A stretch of DNA of 64,000 bases, taken from assembly GCF_021462225.1 (NCBI RefSeq), contig NC_061797.1, positions 40,690,147 through 40,754,146 of the forward strand, written 5' to 3'. The position numbers and the translations under genes were made by a program. Shown one piece after another: positions 23,350-36,127 of this stretch. The notes under the pieces were generated by a model. It was not told the origin of the DNA. It was given only the letters and a program-made list of their open reading frames with translations, and ran no database searches. Position 1 is the first letter of the stretch, and the number at the start of each line of letters is the position of its first letter. Source of the stretch: Girardinichthys multiradiatus. Lineage: Eukaryota > Chordata > Actinopteri > Cyprinodontiformes > Goodeidae.

Positions 23350-24290
23350 TTTGACTTAAATTTACAGCTGTCCACATTCACAAGCAAAATACCTTCTGGA
23401 AAAAGGTTTTATATTCTGATGAGAAACAGATTGACCTATTTGGTTTCAGTAACAAGAAGTTTGTTTGGAAGAGTTAAGGTGTAGCTAATGTTACAGCATG
23501 CAAATTTAGGCCATCTTTTGTTTTGAAGAAAACATAGAAATGTCTTTCTTCATAGGCTTGAATTGGCTATTTGTTATTATTCAGTGATTGCTTCCTCTGG
23601 CGCATTCTTTTCCTTGTCCACATTTTCCTTTTTGCAATGTGTAGTGCTACAAATAAGTGTTACCACCTGTTATTGGCTGTCCAGTCACTACTGGATTAAT
23701 ATCTCTGTCAGACCTCACGTGCTTTTGCAGTAGGAACAAATTGTGGCATTTTCCATGGTACAGTGTGACATGGCTTACTATCAGGATTTTATAATATAGT
23801 TCTAGCACAGTGTGACATATTCAAGCTCAGTGAGAGTTTTAAAATTGCAGAGTGTGTACTGGATTTTTAGGGTTTGGTTTCAAACTGTCAAGCAGTGTGG
23901 TGGTAGCATCAAGCTGAGGGCCTGCTTTGCTACCAGTGGCATTGGTGCAGTCTAACAGCTAGAGGGATAAAACTTGGACACAATTGGGTGCTCCAACAGG
24001 GTAATGAGGCCAAAGGCAAATTAAAACTGACATTAAGCTTCGCATGGAATTTGCTCAAATTGCAGGTCTGTGCTAAGAAACCTAACAGTCTAAATGAGCT
24101 CTAATAATTTTGCCAAGAAGAATGGACAAATATCCAGCCAACATTGTACCAGGACCTTGTTGATAGCTACATAAACTGTGTGGTTTCTTTGCAGGTTGCT
24201 ATGTGATATTTCAGCAAGTAATAGCAAGGGTGTATCTAAATATTTGAGCCTGTTTCTATAATTTTGAACATGTAAGGATATAAGAAAATC
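23350..24290 (+). mobile_element. Decayed Tc1-like transposon, subfamily D
   Basis: A + strand transposase remnant of yet another Tc1 subfamily. TTCTGATGAGAAACAGATTG (23413-23432) corresponds to the first catalytic aspartate block (DE), followed by a YVW-like stretch. GTGGTGGTAGCATCA (23898-23912) and GGCCTGCTTTGCTACCAGTG (23919-23938) correspond to the GGGS/GCFAAS region, and GGGTGCTCCAACAGGGTAATGA (23985-24006, inspected in parts) to the FQQDND block. Frameshifts and a large central loss make it non-coding. The ends could not be set. Confidence 0.65.
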
Positions 24291-25019
24291 TACTGCAAGT
24301 TCAAACTTGTGCACCTGATTCTTGTTTTGTTTGTTTGTTTTTTATGATTAAAGTTGTAGGTTGTACAAACATTTGGATTTTTAGTAACACATTGGCTACT
24401 AAAAGTCCGACACTGAACATAAAAGTATACTTCTCACAAGCAAAAACAGAACTAGAGCTGTTTGGATGTGGAGTCTGATGCTGGGAAAGAAGCTATAGCC
24501 TCAATCAACTAAGTGCAATGGGCAGCTGTTATGTGGTGGATGGAGGGGTGGCATTAACACAGCAAACAGAGTGGCTTTTCTTATGTGTCTGAGAATTAAC
24601 CCATTTAAAGCAGATGTACAGCAGCTGTACCTGTGTTTGGTAAACTGGGCTAAATGAAAGTGCTTTGGCAGAGCAAACAAATCTGAATGGTCTTTTTGGT
24701 TAATTTTATTCTGCATTTGATATGAGAAAACAAGAATGTTAACCTCACTACAAGGTTTTCAAATGTAAAGAAAAATGAAGAACCATTTTACGCATGTAGA
24801 AGGTTTTGTTGACTTTTTGTGTTCCAGTTGAAGCTATTCTCATCCAAACTGAACAACAATAAGAAAAAAAGAAACTGCTCTTTCAGGGGCAGTGCAGCAT
24901 TGAAACTGATGGTTTAGCCCTTGTAGGGTTATTTAAAGTTGGAGCAGAAAGGCAACAACATTTGGGTTCTTCTTTTATGGGCTATCAATAATCTTTTTCT
25001 GACACATTATTTGCTGGGC
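24291..25019. other. intergenic, no gene seen
   Basis: No gene. The stretch 24530-24720 is non-repetitive with TTAATT and GATTTG-type motifs and could belong to a conserved block, but the evidence is thin. Confidence 0.4.
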
Positions 25020-25240
25020 TGGATGAAAATAGGGGACAGCACGGTCTGTGGTTCGCCACAAAGACCTGTGGGAGCTGGCGAGGGCAGTGTGCGTGGGTGA
25101 AGCATCCACCCTGGGACTCTGCCAGGATATCTTTCTGACCAGGCGGCCGGAGCACTAAGGACCCGTGACAGCGCTGCATGCAGCCTCTGGGAAAAGCAAA
25201 CAGAAGCAATTAGACAACACAACAGTCATGACGAGGATGA
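25020..25240. promoter_or_regulatory. Candidate conserved noncoding element (GC-rich)
   Basis: A GC-rich island of about 220 bp in AT-rich DNA, with CpGs (GGCGGCCGGAGC near 25142, CCGTGACAGCGC near 25163), a TALE-type TGACAG and CAATTAGACA near 25206. Two overlapping minus frames of 71-74 codons have no recognisable protein. A regulatory role is inferred. Confidence 0.35.
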
Positions 25241-28200
25241 CTTTGGCAGATCAAGCATATTTTGGTTTTGTCGACAACTGTGGACATTTTGGCAAATGAC
25301 AGTGACTTTCATGACTTCTTGAATAATTTACATCTTTGCAATCTTTTTTTTTCCCTTCAGCTTTTTCTGCAGTAAAAGCTGATATTTATGCACTTGATGG
25401 CCTTAAATCTTTCTTTTTCAATTCTCTCCTTTACTGGCATTTCACCCTTGTTGACCATCGCACTGGTGCAAGGAGTTGTACAACCATATTGCTTGTAAAT
25501 TCATCACAGCTAAGGCTTTTGGGGAAATTAAATAACCCAAGGATTGAGCTACTTTAGAGAGACCAATTAACATATTTGCCTCTAGAGGAAAATATTGCCT
25601 GAAGTTGAATGGACGGTAATTTTACGCATGGATTTTTCCATCCTAATTCTCAAAGCTTTGAATAATCCACAGAATTGGTTTTACAGAACAAGGGATTTTA
25701 ACGTTGTGTGCCGAAGCTGGGGTGGTAGAATTTTTACAACGCTGTTTGTCAAAACAAATGACACAGTTTCTCAGAGGGTTACAAGTACTGTTGTGTTAAT
25801 TGAACATGATTTTGTGATTCAGTCTGCTGCAATTGTCTGCCATTTTCTTTAACGTGCTAATCCATTTATCTGGGAACAACAGACGCTACAGCGTGTGCGA
25901 TCATTCTGATTTTTGTCTGCCAGGTACTGATTATATAGGGTTTTTGAAAACACAGATCTGACCTTTGTGTTTAACACAAGATCTACTTTCTCCAATGGTT
26001 CCTTGATAGACCTTTTAGATAGCTACAACCTCTTATCTTACATGGAGATGGCTTTATAAATCTTTAAAATAACTAGAGAAGAGTCTTTTCTGAATGTCTG
26101 TCAAAATTTCTCAATTTCTTTCTTAATTATCTAAATTTGCTAATTTAAAAATTCAGTAAGCTTATAAAATAACCCAAGATTGGTTTACTTTAACTGTAAC
26201 TCTGACTTGTTCAATGATTACATACTTGAAACCTTGAATGTGGAAATACGTTTAACCTACAAATTGCATTTTATCTACAAGGAGAGATTGTTTACATTCC
26301 TGGTCTCTCACTTGTCTAAAGATGGATGAGGGAAAATGATGGTTGAACAGCTTCTTCTGACAACTTCTTTCCTGGAAGCTGCTGGCTCCCAAAGCAGCTG
26401 AATTTTGTCACAACCAAACCTTATTCCTGTTTCTAATTTGATTGCAATACATCTTTTAGTTTGCGTCATGTTTTGCTATGTTCCTTAGATCTTTAATGAG
26501 GTTCTTGCAAAGTTTTGTTTCTTCCACATCACCAATGTACTGATTGTCACTCAGGGACTCATTTTAAGAGCATATTTTTCCCCAGGTCACCTGGTTCTGA
26601 AACCTAAGTAAGGAACTCCCTAGGAATAAACAGCTGTTATGCCAAGACTTCACCTTTCAGTAGAGCTGAGAGAAGGGATTGTGGGACCTGCGCACCTGGA
26701 GCAATCCAGTCAATTCTGTGAGCCAGTTCTGTTTCCTGTACTATCAGGTTTTGGTGTGAAAAGCTGATAGATTAAAGCTGGATCTAAAACCCTGAATTCC
26801 TCTCCCCTCTGAAATTGACATCAGGTGTTAGAAACCCTTTCGAGACCCCTTTTGTTAAACTCCTCAGAGACTGATTAACATTTGATAAAAGTATTGATAA
26901 AAGACTTTAAGCTGCTAATGTCTCTAACAATAATTTTTAACATTAATTTTTTACTCTGAAAAGTTTCCATCTTTCCCCTGTAAAAGTGTAGTAGGAACAA
27001 TAAAATAGACGTCTAATAAATATTGATTACTCGTTTCCGGTGGTTTTTCGTATTGAAATGAATTTAATTGGTTTAACTCACTGAAGTGTAATCCTTTTGG
27101 TGATGCCAAGTATGTTTTAACCTGAGAAATATACAAAATTTCCTTACTACGATAATTTTTCAATGTAGAAAAAAGCTATTTTTCACAAATGTTTCTATTT
27201 TATTTTTATTTTTTGAAAGATTGTGACTGATCACATTGATTTTAATAGAATATAGTTTTTTATTTATTTATCAATGCTTCAGTTATTCAATCCTAAAAAT
27301 GTTGATCCAAGCTCTTGCGTGAGAGTTATTAACTAGTTATATGTTCCCAACTACCCGCTTTGTACACATATTACATTCAGGTCAATTTCTAGTTCTCAAC
27401 TTAAAGCACACTTCTAACTTCCAAATTCCTCTGCACAGAATGGAATAGGCCTTAATACTTCTAATTAGTGAAAAACCAGACTTGCTATGACATGTCTAAC
27501 AATTGCTGAGGTCAGCTGATACCGCCAAACAGCCCAGTCCTTGCATGAAATCAGCTAACCAGACACTGAAACAGTCCCAGAGTCTAGTCTGGTGAGGCTT
27601 AACATGAACTCCATTTTTGATGTCACCTCTAGGCCCAAACCAAAAGGGACTTCCAAAAAAATTGTCTTTATATCCCCAATGTGTTGGCTGACATCCACTT
27701 CTACAGATCATTAAGGCTCCACAGCTTCTCCCTTGGTAGCCTCAAACACACAAGTAGAGTCATTAAAGGCAATATGTAATTAAAGTTGGAATAAACAAAG
27801 GCTCTCCTCCTGGTCTTTTTATTTCTCCCTCAAACCACGTGTGCATTGCTCTTTCACGCATATTCGCACACGCTTTCTCTTTCTCTCTCGATTTATTTTT
27901 GCTCTTTTTCCTCCTCTTAGACTGAGCATTTGACACACACTTCTGAGAAGAAACTCTCATTGGTTAGTGTGATGGTGGTGGGCATGGACGAAGGCCCTCA
28001 GCCTAATTAGAAAACTAAATACTCTGAGTAATGCCTAACCCCTGGGAATGCAACTGCCATATCTCTTACACATGTGATGTGGAAGGACCCAGAGTGCCAC
28101 TGGGGTGTTTCACTGAAATATCCTGTGCTGTTCCCATTTGCACAGCTGTCCACACAGACTCATGCACTTAAGACAGCCTTGCTTTCATAGTTAAAATAGA

Positions 28201-29149
28201 AATTTGTGTCCTAAATGCTGCAACACAGCTAATGCTAAATATTTAATTCCCGCGGGTGCTAATTATGGGTGAGTACTGGCAACACGGATTCCCTTTTTTT
28301 CACTCCACATAACAACTGTAAAAGCAATTTAAGCATTTTTCAATTAATTAAACACATAGTCTTCCAGTAACCTCTTGTCATTTTGCCCTCCAGGACCATA
28401 GCTAATTTGTGTAGAATAGAGACTGGAGAGGGGAAAGGAGTTAGGGGGGTGGGTGCTGTTTTCATCTTTGCAAAATGCTCCTACAAAGGAATTAAAAAGA
28501 GGAAGACACACCATTTTCACTAGCATTAAAAAAATCACTCTCTATTATTCTTTTTCAAAAAGGCCATATATTGTAAGTGCAGTTTTAAATGTTATGAACC
28601 TACGTATCAGATGATTGTAACCACGAGCAGGCAGACCCCATTATGTTATCAAAGAAGTGTGAGATAGACTGGCCATGAAGCTAATCCCTGATGTATTTTT
28701 AGTCACAACTGACTGATGAAGTGAAATTACTACATCAGAGATAAAATGGGGGCTCTCTGAAAAGCCTTTATAAGATCAACCCGCGACCAAGATAGCTCTT
28801 TAAGAGGCTGCAAGTCAAAATCAACTTGTACAGCAGTGCTGGCTTATACCACAACACAGGAATGATAACATGTAGAGAAATAAAAATAAAGAAACAGCAT
28901 ACATATATAAGCATAATTTCTCATTTAAAAATGCAGTATGTTTCATTTATTTGTTACTCAATAAGTGAAAACATATTTAAAGATGCAACAAATTACAGAA
29001 AACTGTATTCAGGTGATAAAGAGCATCCTTTTTCTTTATAAATTAAAACCCATACATATTGTTCTGACTATTTTATTCATTTGGGTGGTGTATTCATGTG
29101 CCTGTGTGTGTTAGCGGGGTTATAAGGCGGGGCAGCGGTTTGCCCATCC
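25241..29149. other. intergenic, no gene seen
   Basis: About 3.9 kb with only short chance frames. It is AT-rich in 25250-27300. GC-balanced, non-repetitive patches near 27490-27740 and 28000-28180 may be noncoding functional sequence. No transposon remnant was recognised. Confidence 0.45.
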
Positions 29150-29460
29150 TCTTATAAAGGCCCCCTGTCATTGCAAGACATCAGAAGCAGGCTGTGAAAT
29201 CCACCTAATAGTCATTATGGGGATGCCAGCCTCTGCACATGCACTACTTGCTTGCCAAGGCGTCCCTGCTCCGGCTTCATATTTGCATTGTGTCATCTTA
29301 TCAGCATTCACCCAGAGAGAGGACAGATCACACTGCAGAATGACAGCCGCATCAATAATATCAATAAATAAGGCAGAGGCAGGGAGAAATGTGTCTGTCA
29401 AGAAGCACAAAGAAATTATGCAATGCCACAAAAAAGCACAGCCTTGTGCCATTTAAACAT
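29150..29460. promoter_or_regulatory. Candidate conserved noncoding element with octamer and TALE motifs
   Basis: A non-repetitive island with a perfect POU octamer ATTTGCAT (29281-29288), a MEIS/TALE-type TGACAG (29341-29346), ATCAATAATATCAATAAAT (29351-29369; HOX/PBX-like ATCAAT words) and a GATTAG-free core rich in CAGA words. Frames of 79-94 codons exist on both strands but have no recognisable protein. An enhancer of the Iroquois locus is the favoured reading, unproven. Confidence 0.4.
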
Positions 29461-29559
29461 AGCAAGAAAAATAATACTTTTCTCCCGATATAAAATTTAT
29501 GTCCTGGGACGTTGGTTGGCCCTAGCTTCCATGCCCCCTCCTACCATTCGGAGCAGCCA

Positions 29560-29990
29560 AGAAGGGTGAACTCTTAGAACACTGCGTGCTCAGTCACTTC
29601 TGGGCCCTCGCAGTCAATAAGGCTATTTCTGATCTCCGGATGGCTAGGGTTTCAAAGCCCATTTAAACGGGCTCCTACACAGCCGGAAGCAGCAACCTCG
29701 GGCCCTCTCCGTCTTTCTCCCTTTCTCCTTCCTCCGCTACAGTTCCTTGAAATACTGAGAGGGAGACTTAGCTTGCCTTTTCCTTTAGTGAAGGGAAAAT
29801 GGGGTTGGGGGGGTGAATGTGCGGAGGGGGCACAAGCCTTCCACATGCATGGCGGTGAGGAAAGACAGGGTCAGGGCTCCCGGTGCTAAGCTGTGAAAGG
29901 CAAACGTTTGGCAGAGTAATTACACGCCGCACTGCTCTGGGAGTGATTAGTGATAGTTGTCTGTTCAAAGTGTTTGGAGCTCACAGCCTT
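29560..29990. promoter_or_regulatory. Candidate GC-rich noncoding island
   Basis: A GC-rich, non-repetitive block with CpGs (GCCGGAAGC near 29681, ACACGCCGCACTGC near 29921), a G-rich stretch near 29801-29840 and GTAATTACAC near 29917 (palindromic TAATTA homeodomain core). No credible coding frame. Function is inferred from contrast with the flanks. Confidence 0.3.
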
Positions 29991-30224
29991 TATGGGCTAC
30001 GCTTGCCTTACCTCTGCTTAATGTTTAGATTGGATTTGCATCAGGAAGAGAGTTGCATGTGTCAACATAAACAGTATGCCTGAAAAGCTCACCAAGTGCA
30101 CACTTTAACATTTTTCACTGGTGCAAAATATATCTATTTATCAAGCAGGAATCCGTACATTATTATGGTGTGTCTTCAACACTTCATCCTTGTTATCTGT
30201 GTTTTAACTGATGACATTACACTA

Positions 30225-31125
30225 CAGTTCCAGAATTGTGGGAAAGTTTAAAACAGGATTAAGCTATAAAACAATATCCCAAACTCTGCAAATCTCAGAG
30301 AGAACTACTCAATCCATCATTCAAAAATGGAAATAGTACGGCATAACGTCATGCATACCAAGACATGGCCATCCATCTAAATTGAAATGTCTGGCAAGGA
30401 AAGCAACAAAAGTAATTGGTTTCATTGGATGAGCAACGTAGATAAATAGCTCAGGTGGGATAATTCATTGGCAAGAAAGCTATTGGTTGTATGATCCAAA
30501 ATACAGGCACTAACAAAGAATGGGAAGAAGAAAACCATTGTGGAAAGAAAGCCATATGAAGTAAGGTAGAGGACACAGGATCCTTTTGATAGAAGGTGCT
30601 TTGATCTAATGTTATTATTTTTTGGCCTACACACAACTCCATGTGTTTAACAAAACTAACAATGCACATTACCCTAAACATGCTCCCCACTACAAAACCT
30701 AGTGGTGGAGGGATCATCCTGTGGGGTGCTATCCTTTACCTAGGACAGTGAAGTTATTTAGAGTTGGCAGGAAGATGGATGGGGCTAAATACATAATAAT
30801 TCTTCAAGAAAATCTCTTAGATGTTCCAAAAGACTTGAGACGGGGGCAACATTCAGTTTACGGTCAGACCGTTCAACAAAGGGCTGACTCAGCAATTAAA
30901 CACAAAGGCATGCAACAATGTTTTTTTTTTTCATTATTTGTAAAGCAGTTTGAAAATTATATATCATTTGTCTTATACTTTGCAACAATGTGCTAATTTG
31001 TATTGATCTATCACATAGAATCCCAATTAAATAAACTGAGCAAGACATTCAGTTGTAAATCATCCCCTGAAACAGAGTGTTGGTGTAATTTGACACACAG
31101 AATGTTGCAGTATTAGGGAAGTATT
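30225..31125 (+). mobile_element. Decayed Tc1-like transposon, subfamily C
   Basis: A + strand remnant of the TACAGTGCCTTGC-type Tc1. AAAATGGAAATAGTACGGCA (30325-30344) corresponds to the KWKEYGT block and GATGGATGGGGCTAAATACA (30773-30792) to the catalytic-core region. The right terminal repeat is recognisable at about 30935-31030 (TTGATCTATCACATAGAATC). The transposase is full of stops and lacks its C-terminal part. The right boundary is approximate. Confidence 0.8.
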
Positions 31126-32139
31126 GGTAAGCAGTTAATTGCAGTCATAATGTAATTTTTTTTGTTTAATTTGGACTAATCTAACTACATCTTGTTATTA
31201 CCTTTTCAAATCTATAGGGTTCTGCCCCGCCAACAAAATATTATCTAACCTATGAAATCCCGGGATACACCTGAGAAAGACATTAATCCTGCTGAAATCC
31301 TTTAGGCCTAACAAATATCTGAACAAATCAGAACTGCATGTATCTAACGGATGATAGGCATCATATTTCAACACCCTCTCACCCTAATCCCAACACAGTT
31401 GGACTAACTGATGCAGGCTGATTGGTGGGTGGCAAAGCAGAGCAGAAACAAACACAGCCATGGACAGCAAAGGAAATTCCTCGGGGACTTTCTGGGATTC
31501 GCAAAATGGTAAGTCAGTACCTGCAGTACAATCCCTTCCAAATCTGCACCAGGTGTCAGGCATTAAGGGGAGCATCTCCGCTTTGGATTTCCACGTCTGG
31601 CTCAATCACCCAGGGCAGTGTGTCAGATGTTGGACAAAATGTAAGAAGACAACAGAGAAGATTTCTGACAGGTAAAACAGAGGATCCTGTACCTTGTCTG
31701 ATAAAAGAATGTGGGGGATAATTGAATTATTTTAACTGATTCGCAGGACTGACATTTATATAATAAATCATGTGTGAAAGTACTCTCATGAGAATACAGA
31801 ATAACGTAAAGACTGCAGAGAGAAAAAAATATTAAATATTGGCAGCAGAACTGAAGAGTTTGGCTTTTAATGAGTTAGATTTAGAAATACAATTAAACTC
31901 AATCCCATGGAGGGTTTCAGTTAACTACAAAGAGAAGTGAGACCAGACAATTCCCTGTGTAATAATACAAAGCAAGAGGGTACCCTACGGAATGAGGAGC
32001 TTGGTATTAATATTATATACTCAATCATGAAGACAAAGTCTAAATTGCACTAATGCTAGCTTCTCAGCTTCAAGGAATTAAGCATTTTCCAAGTGCAGTT
32101 GTCTTAAAAAAAAAAAGAAAATATGACAGCCACAAGGAC
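31126..32139. other. intergenic with one notable small open frame
   Basis: No established gene. The frame at 31460-31675 (71 codons) opens with ATG in a good context (GCC before, G after). It contains NGKSV at an in-frame GTAAGT splice-donor-like site (31507-31512) and a later CACCAG acceptor-like site. No protein family was recognised. It could be chance, a noncoding RNA exon or part of a conserved element. Confidence 0.3.
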
Positions 32140-32400
32140 ACAAAGCAATGTTGGCATTGTTGTTGCCGCAGATTATACATGACACTCTAAATCACTGGGA
32201 TTGATTGTGAGATGTTTAAATGTATCAGAGGCATTGGGGAAGAAACTTAATACCCCAGTGCTGGGATATGGAGAATGCGACCGGGCACGTGCAGAATGCA
32301 GAGTGGCGGTGAGGAAAGCAGCAATCTCCATTTCTAATGCCAGGGATGTTTCCTATTCCGTGTTTATGAAACATGGCTACCGGGACTACAAAGGTAAGGT
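32140..32400. promoter_or_regulatory. Candidate conserved noncoding element
   Basis: A non-repetitive GC-balanced stretch with a PBX-like TTGATTGT/GATTGATTG word near 32199-32208, CpGs near 32279-32289 and an AAAGGTAAGG donor-like site near 32391. A 74-codon frame (32201-32425) has no recognisable features. Regulatory use is inferred. Confidence 0.3.
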
Positions 32401-33574
32401 GATACAGCATCAAAGCCTGCCCTGACAAAAAAAAAAAAAAAATGCTGCAGTGGAATGCACTACAGAACATAATACTCCACCTCCTCCTTCTCCTCCTCTC
32501 TCCTAAGCAGTCTCATTTGATTACAGTGTAGCAGGCCTAAAATCAACTCCTTAATCCCAGTTCTCACTGCCCACTGGTGTTGTGACTTGGAGGTAGAGCA
32601 AAAGTTGGCAAAGCAACATGGGGGACGGAGAGTTGTAGAGCTAAAGTTGTGTTGTGGAGGAGAAGCTCTCATTCAGAGAACAAAGAAACACGGTTAGCTG
32701 GTGAGGTGAAGTTTTCACGGCAGGAGCTGAAAGTCGCTGTTGTCCTCAGTGTGGTGACTCAGGCGGAGACAGCATGTCTGATGATGGTGGAGGCAGTGTA
32801 TCGTTTACAGGCTCCTTTAGCAAAAGCCGTCTTTGCATGTCCGTCTCCAGCCACAGATTTTGCACTCTACTTAAGGCAACAAGAGTCAGGCTCAGCATTT
32901 CAAGCCTATTAAAAGATACTTTTAATTATGCCCCACTCTCCCGGGATCACTTCTTCCGTGACCGCTGGATTTCTTTGGCATGTGCACTTAGGAATGGCAC
33001 AACCAGGAGCACGTGTTGTTTTCTTCTTCCAATTAAAGGGCATGTTGACAGATTAGGGCTGCTTCTGGTTTGTGCTCCAGTAACGCATTTAGGAAAGATG
33101 ATGAACACTGGGGAGTTAGGGTGGAAGGGGGTGTAGGTAGGGCCAAGGTGGGTGGGTTGGATTGGCACTGTGTTGGGGAAGAGACCAAATGAGAGAAACA
33201 ACATGCACATGAACCCTGAGGGATTAATGTGTTTACATTACCTGGGCTGTGATCTATCACCAACCTCGTCAACTTCTATTATGCATCACATACATAAGCA
33301 AGGAACAGACCTTAGAGCCCCTGCAACTCACTCATACTATTTCAATTGGATTAAGTCAGAGCAAATATCTGGGACACTGCTCCCACACTGTGGTTTCAGC
33401 ATTTTGGCAGTCATTGGATTTGCACATTGTATCACCTTACATTTTGTGAAGGCACAGACTTCCACAGACAGGTAGTCTGGGATTACCTTACGGCACCTCC
33501 AGAACATACTCTAGTTCTCGTTAGACTAACGTAAGAAATTAAACTGAAACAAACAAGTACTACCAGTGAGAGGG
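32401..33574. other. intergenic, no gene seen
   Basis: GC-balanced and non-repetitive to about 33200, with a poly-A run at about 32426-32441. Frames up to 120 codons (32774-33136) overlap antisense frames and match nothing recognisable. It could include further regulatory sequence. Confidence 0.4.
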
Positions 33575-34358
33575 AGATAATTATATATATTTTTTAATAA
33601 ATTAGAATATAAAAAATGTGTATTTATCTTAGTAATTACATTCTGAAGGGAAATTTTATAGATTATATAGATTAATTAAATAGAAATTGACACATTTTAA
33701 ACAATTCTGGTTATTGAAATGATCAGAAAACTATTATTACACAATAAAGAAAATGTCATAAATGTTCTGTTATAGCTATATTATGGCACAAAATAATCAT
33801 GGGGATAATTGCTAACTTAGCAGAATTTTATTCATAATGCACTTTTCATTAAGAGGAAACTCAGAGTGCTACGATGAAAACACAAGAAAACAAAAAAAAA
33901 AAACACTAGAGTAAATTAAAAATTTAGCAGGTAAAAGCTTTCCTAAATAAGTCTTCCGGACATTCCCTGACATCTTCAATGAGGAACTTAATCTACAACA
34001 GGCCATTGTTAAGTAGGACAGTTGTTCACAAATAGCTGTATCCATGCATAATAATGGAAAGTTGAGTGGAAGACAAAAGTGTGACAGAAAAAGGTGGACA
34101 TGCAACAGCTATAACCTCAGCCTTGAAAGAATTGTGAAGCAAAGCCCAGACATTTTATTGGACTTTGGAGGTCTAATTTTCTGAGAAACTGAATTTTAGG
34201 TTTGTATGAGCTGGAAGCTATAATCAGCAAAACAAACAGAAATAATGACTTGAAATGTATCCCTCTGTAGGTTATGAATCTATGTGATTTTCACTTTTTG
34301 AAATGACTGAAATAAATGTACTATTAAAGATATACAAATCTTTTGACATGCCCCTTTA
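33575..34358 (+). mobile_element. Internally deleted Tc1-like transposon, subfamily A
   Basis: Both termini are recognisable: TAATAAATTAGAATAT (33593-33608) in the left end, and a right end with TTTTCACTTTTTGAAATGAC (34288-34307) closing near 34358. Between them only a central slice of transposase remains (about 33955-34165, + strand, GAAAGTTGAGTGGAAG near 34058, the basic linker region). Most of the N-terminal start and all of the catalytic core are missing. At about 784 bp it is a nonautonomous deletion derivative, old and mutated. Confidence 0.75.
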
Positions 34359-36029
34359 TTAGAGACTTTCTTTCAAGCATTTGACATTGCTGTTAAAATA
34401 CCTAAAGTCTGAAGGAGGGGTCACTGCCTGAGCCCATATTCACACTCAGACATCATTATTTTCAATCAATATTCATTTACTCACTGAGTCTATTGACTGA
34501 TTTCTAAAGTAATACTTCAGGTCATCCATCTTGTGATGGAAAAGTGTGAATTATCCCATTTATAGCTTTACCACTATGAGGTAAGTCTTGATATGCCCCA
34601 CAGATACAGGGCTAAATAAATATTTTTAATAAAACACCAAAAAAAGAAATCAATGTGTGCTTCCTGTGATCCTTCTCAGGTGAATCAATCATCATCTGCT
34701 CCGCTGGCAGTGTACTGCTGGAGGATGGTGCTGCAGCTAAAGACAGGAAGAGAGAGAGACAGCGAGAGGTGTGCAATCTTTGTCTGATACCTCTCATTTT
34801 GGAATCACTTCTCATAATGGGGTCATCATTTCATCACTTAGCCAATCCAAAGGTCTGCCATTCTCCCTGACTGGGAGATTGTGGGCAGTGAGGGTGGGAT
34901 GTGCACAAGTAGAGACACCCCATCAGAAGAAAACACACACTCGTTCTCACACAATACATCTTCATTTAAGTCAGAATTAAAGAGAAAACAGACATGCCAC
35001 CCTTAAAAATCATATCAGCACAGGGTTCGTGTTCATTTGTTTGTTTGTTTTTTTTGTCTGTTCAAAACAACTATAAATTTTTTAAAGACATTCACAAAAT
35101 GAAGGAGCAGATAATTATTAACAATTAACAAGTCAAATAAATGGAGGTGGACACAAACTGTTTGTATACAGTGTTTGGAGCTTGAAGGAGTATGTTTCAT
35201 TGCTGGGTGACTTGAGAAAATGTCCACATCAGGGATCTGAATGAAATTCAAACAAGAAACAATCAGTCAACATTGTTTGAAAAATTACAAGTTACATTTT
35301 TGTTAGGAAACAAAAAGAAAAAAAATACATTTTTAAACAAAAAAAAAAATGCATCTAAACAGTCAAAGGTGCTGCATAATGTATATTTGTTTAATCATTT
35401 AATAACCCTTGAAAAAAAAATGCAAGGTCAAAAATAAATTACATCCATTATTTGCCGCAGATCTCCCCAAAGCATTTGGAGCGAAAACTGTTTTGAATTT
35501 CAATTGGTTTCCAAGTGGCAAAAGCCCTCAGCTAATACATCAAAGAAAAATTGGTGTCAACTAATCGGTTTAGGACACAGATTTAGAATGGTTAAAAATC
35601 CCATGAATACTTCAAGCATTTTTTTTTCTTTTTCCTGTACACCACTAAAGACTTTGGGGCGGAGCGCAACTGACCTTGCGCGCTCCAGAAACCTGTCCGC
35701 CACTCGACATTGACTGACTGTTTAACTTCATCCAGCCGCGCAATTAGTCCACCACAATGCATAATGTTGTGTAATAATAGTCTCTATATCCAATTAAGAT
35801 TACATTTGCTCCCTCTGGCATTTTAAGTGGCATGCACATCTTTCATTCGTTTCTCCCAAGTCAGTTTTCATGCGTCACAGGAAAAAAAAAAAAACGCGAT
35901 GGAATTATTTGAAGGGAAAGTAGAGATGGCGAAAAAGTAAAAAAAAAAAAATGAAATAAATAAAACTAAATATAAAAACCTGAGATGACATCCCTTTCCC
36001 GCATTAGAAAAAAGGAATACGCTACTTAC
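34359..36029. other. intergenic, no gene seen
   Basis: AT-rich with A- and T-runs (35060, 35330, 35890, 35940) that break up any frame. A short CpG-bearing patch at 35650-35720 and the sequence 35740-35870 are non-repetitive and may belong to the extended irx5 promoter region. Confidence 0.45.
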
Positions 36030-36127
36030 CTCCTTCTTTATCTGCGCGATATTGAGAGGCGGTAGCAACCGCTCCTATTAAGGCTGCGTGATCTTCAAAT
36101 TATGGCTTCTACTTCAAAGAGGAGACT
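36030..36127 (-). ncRNA. Putative exon of an antisense/divergent transcript
   Basis: On the minus strand a pyrimidine-rich acceptor (TTTTGTTTCAG, ending at 36128) and a consensus donor (GAG|GTAAGT, donor at 36024-36029) bracket 98 bases, about 2.2 kb upstream of the irx5 start codon. A possible upstream donor (GTAAGA on the minus strand) is at 37205-37210. In mammals the noncoding gene CRNDE is transcribed divergently from the IRX5 promoter, so a similar transcript is plausible. The bracketed sequence has no ATG-initiated frame of note. This is an inference from splice signals only, which occur often by chance. Confidence 0.25.

Noticed and set aside
32774..33136. 120-codon + frame and overlapping antisense frames
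   Set aside because: Frames on both strands, no recognisable family and no splice or codon evidence; it starts with ATG but looks like GC-balanced noncoding sequence.
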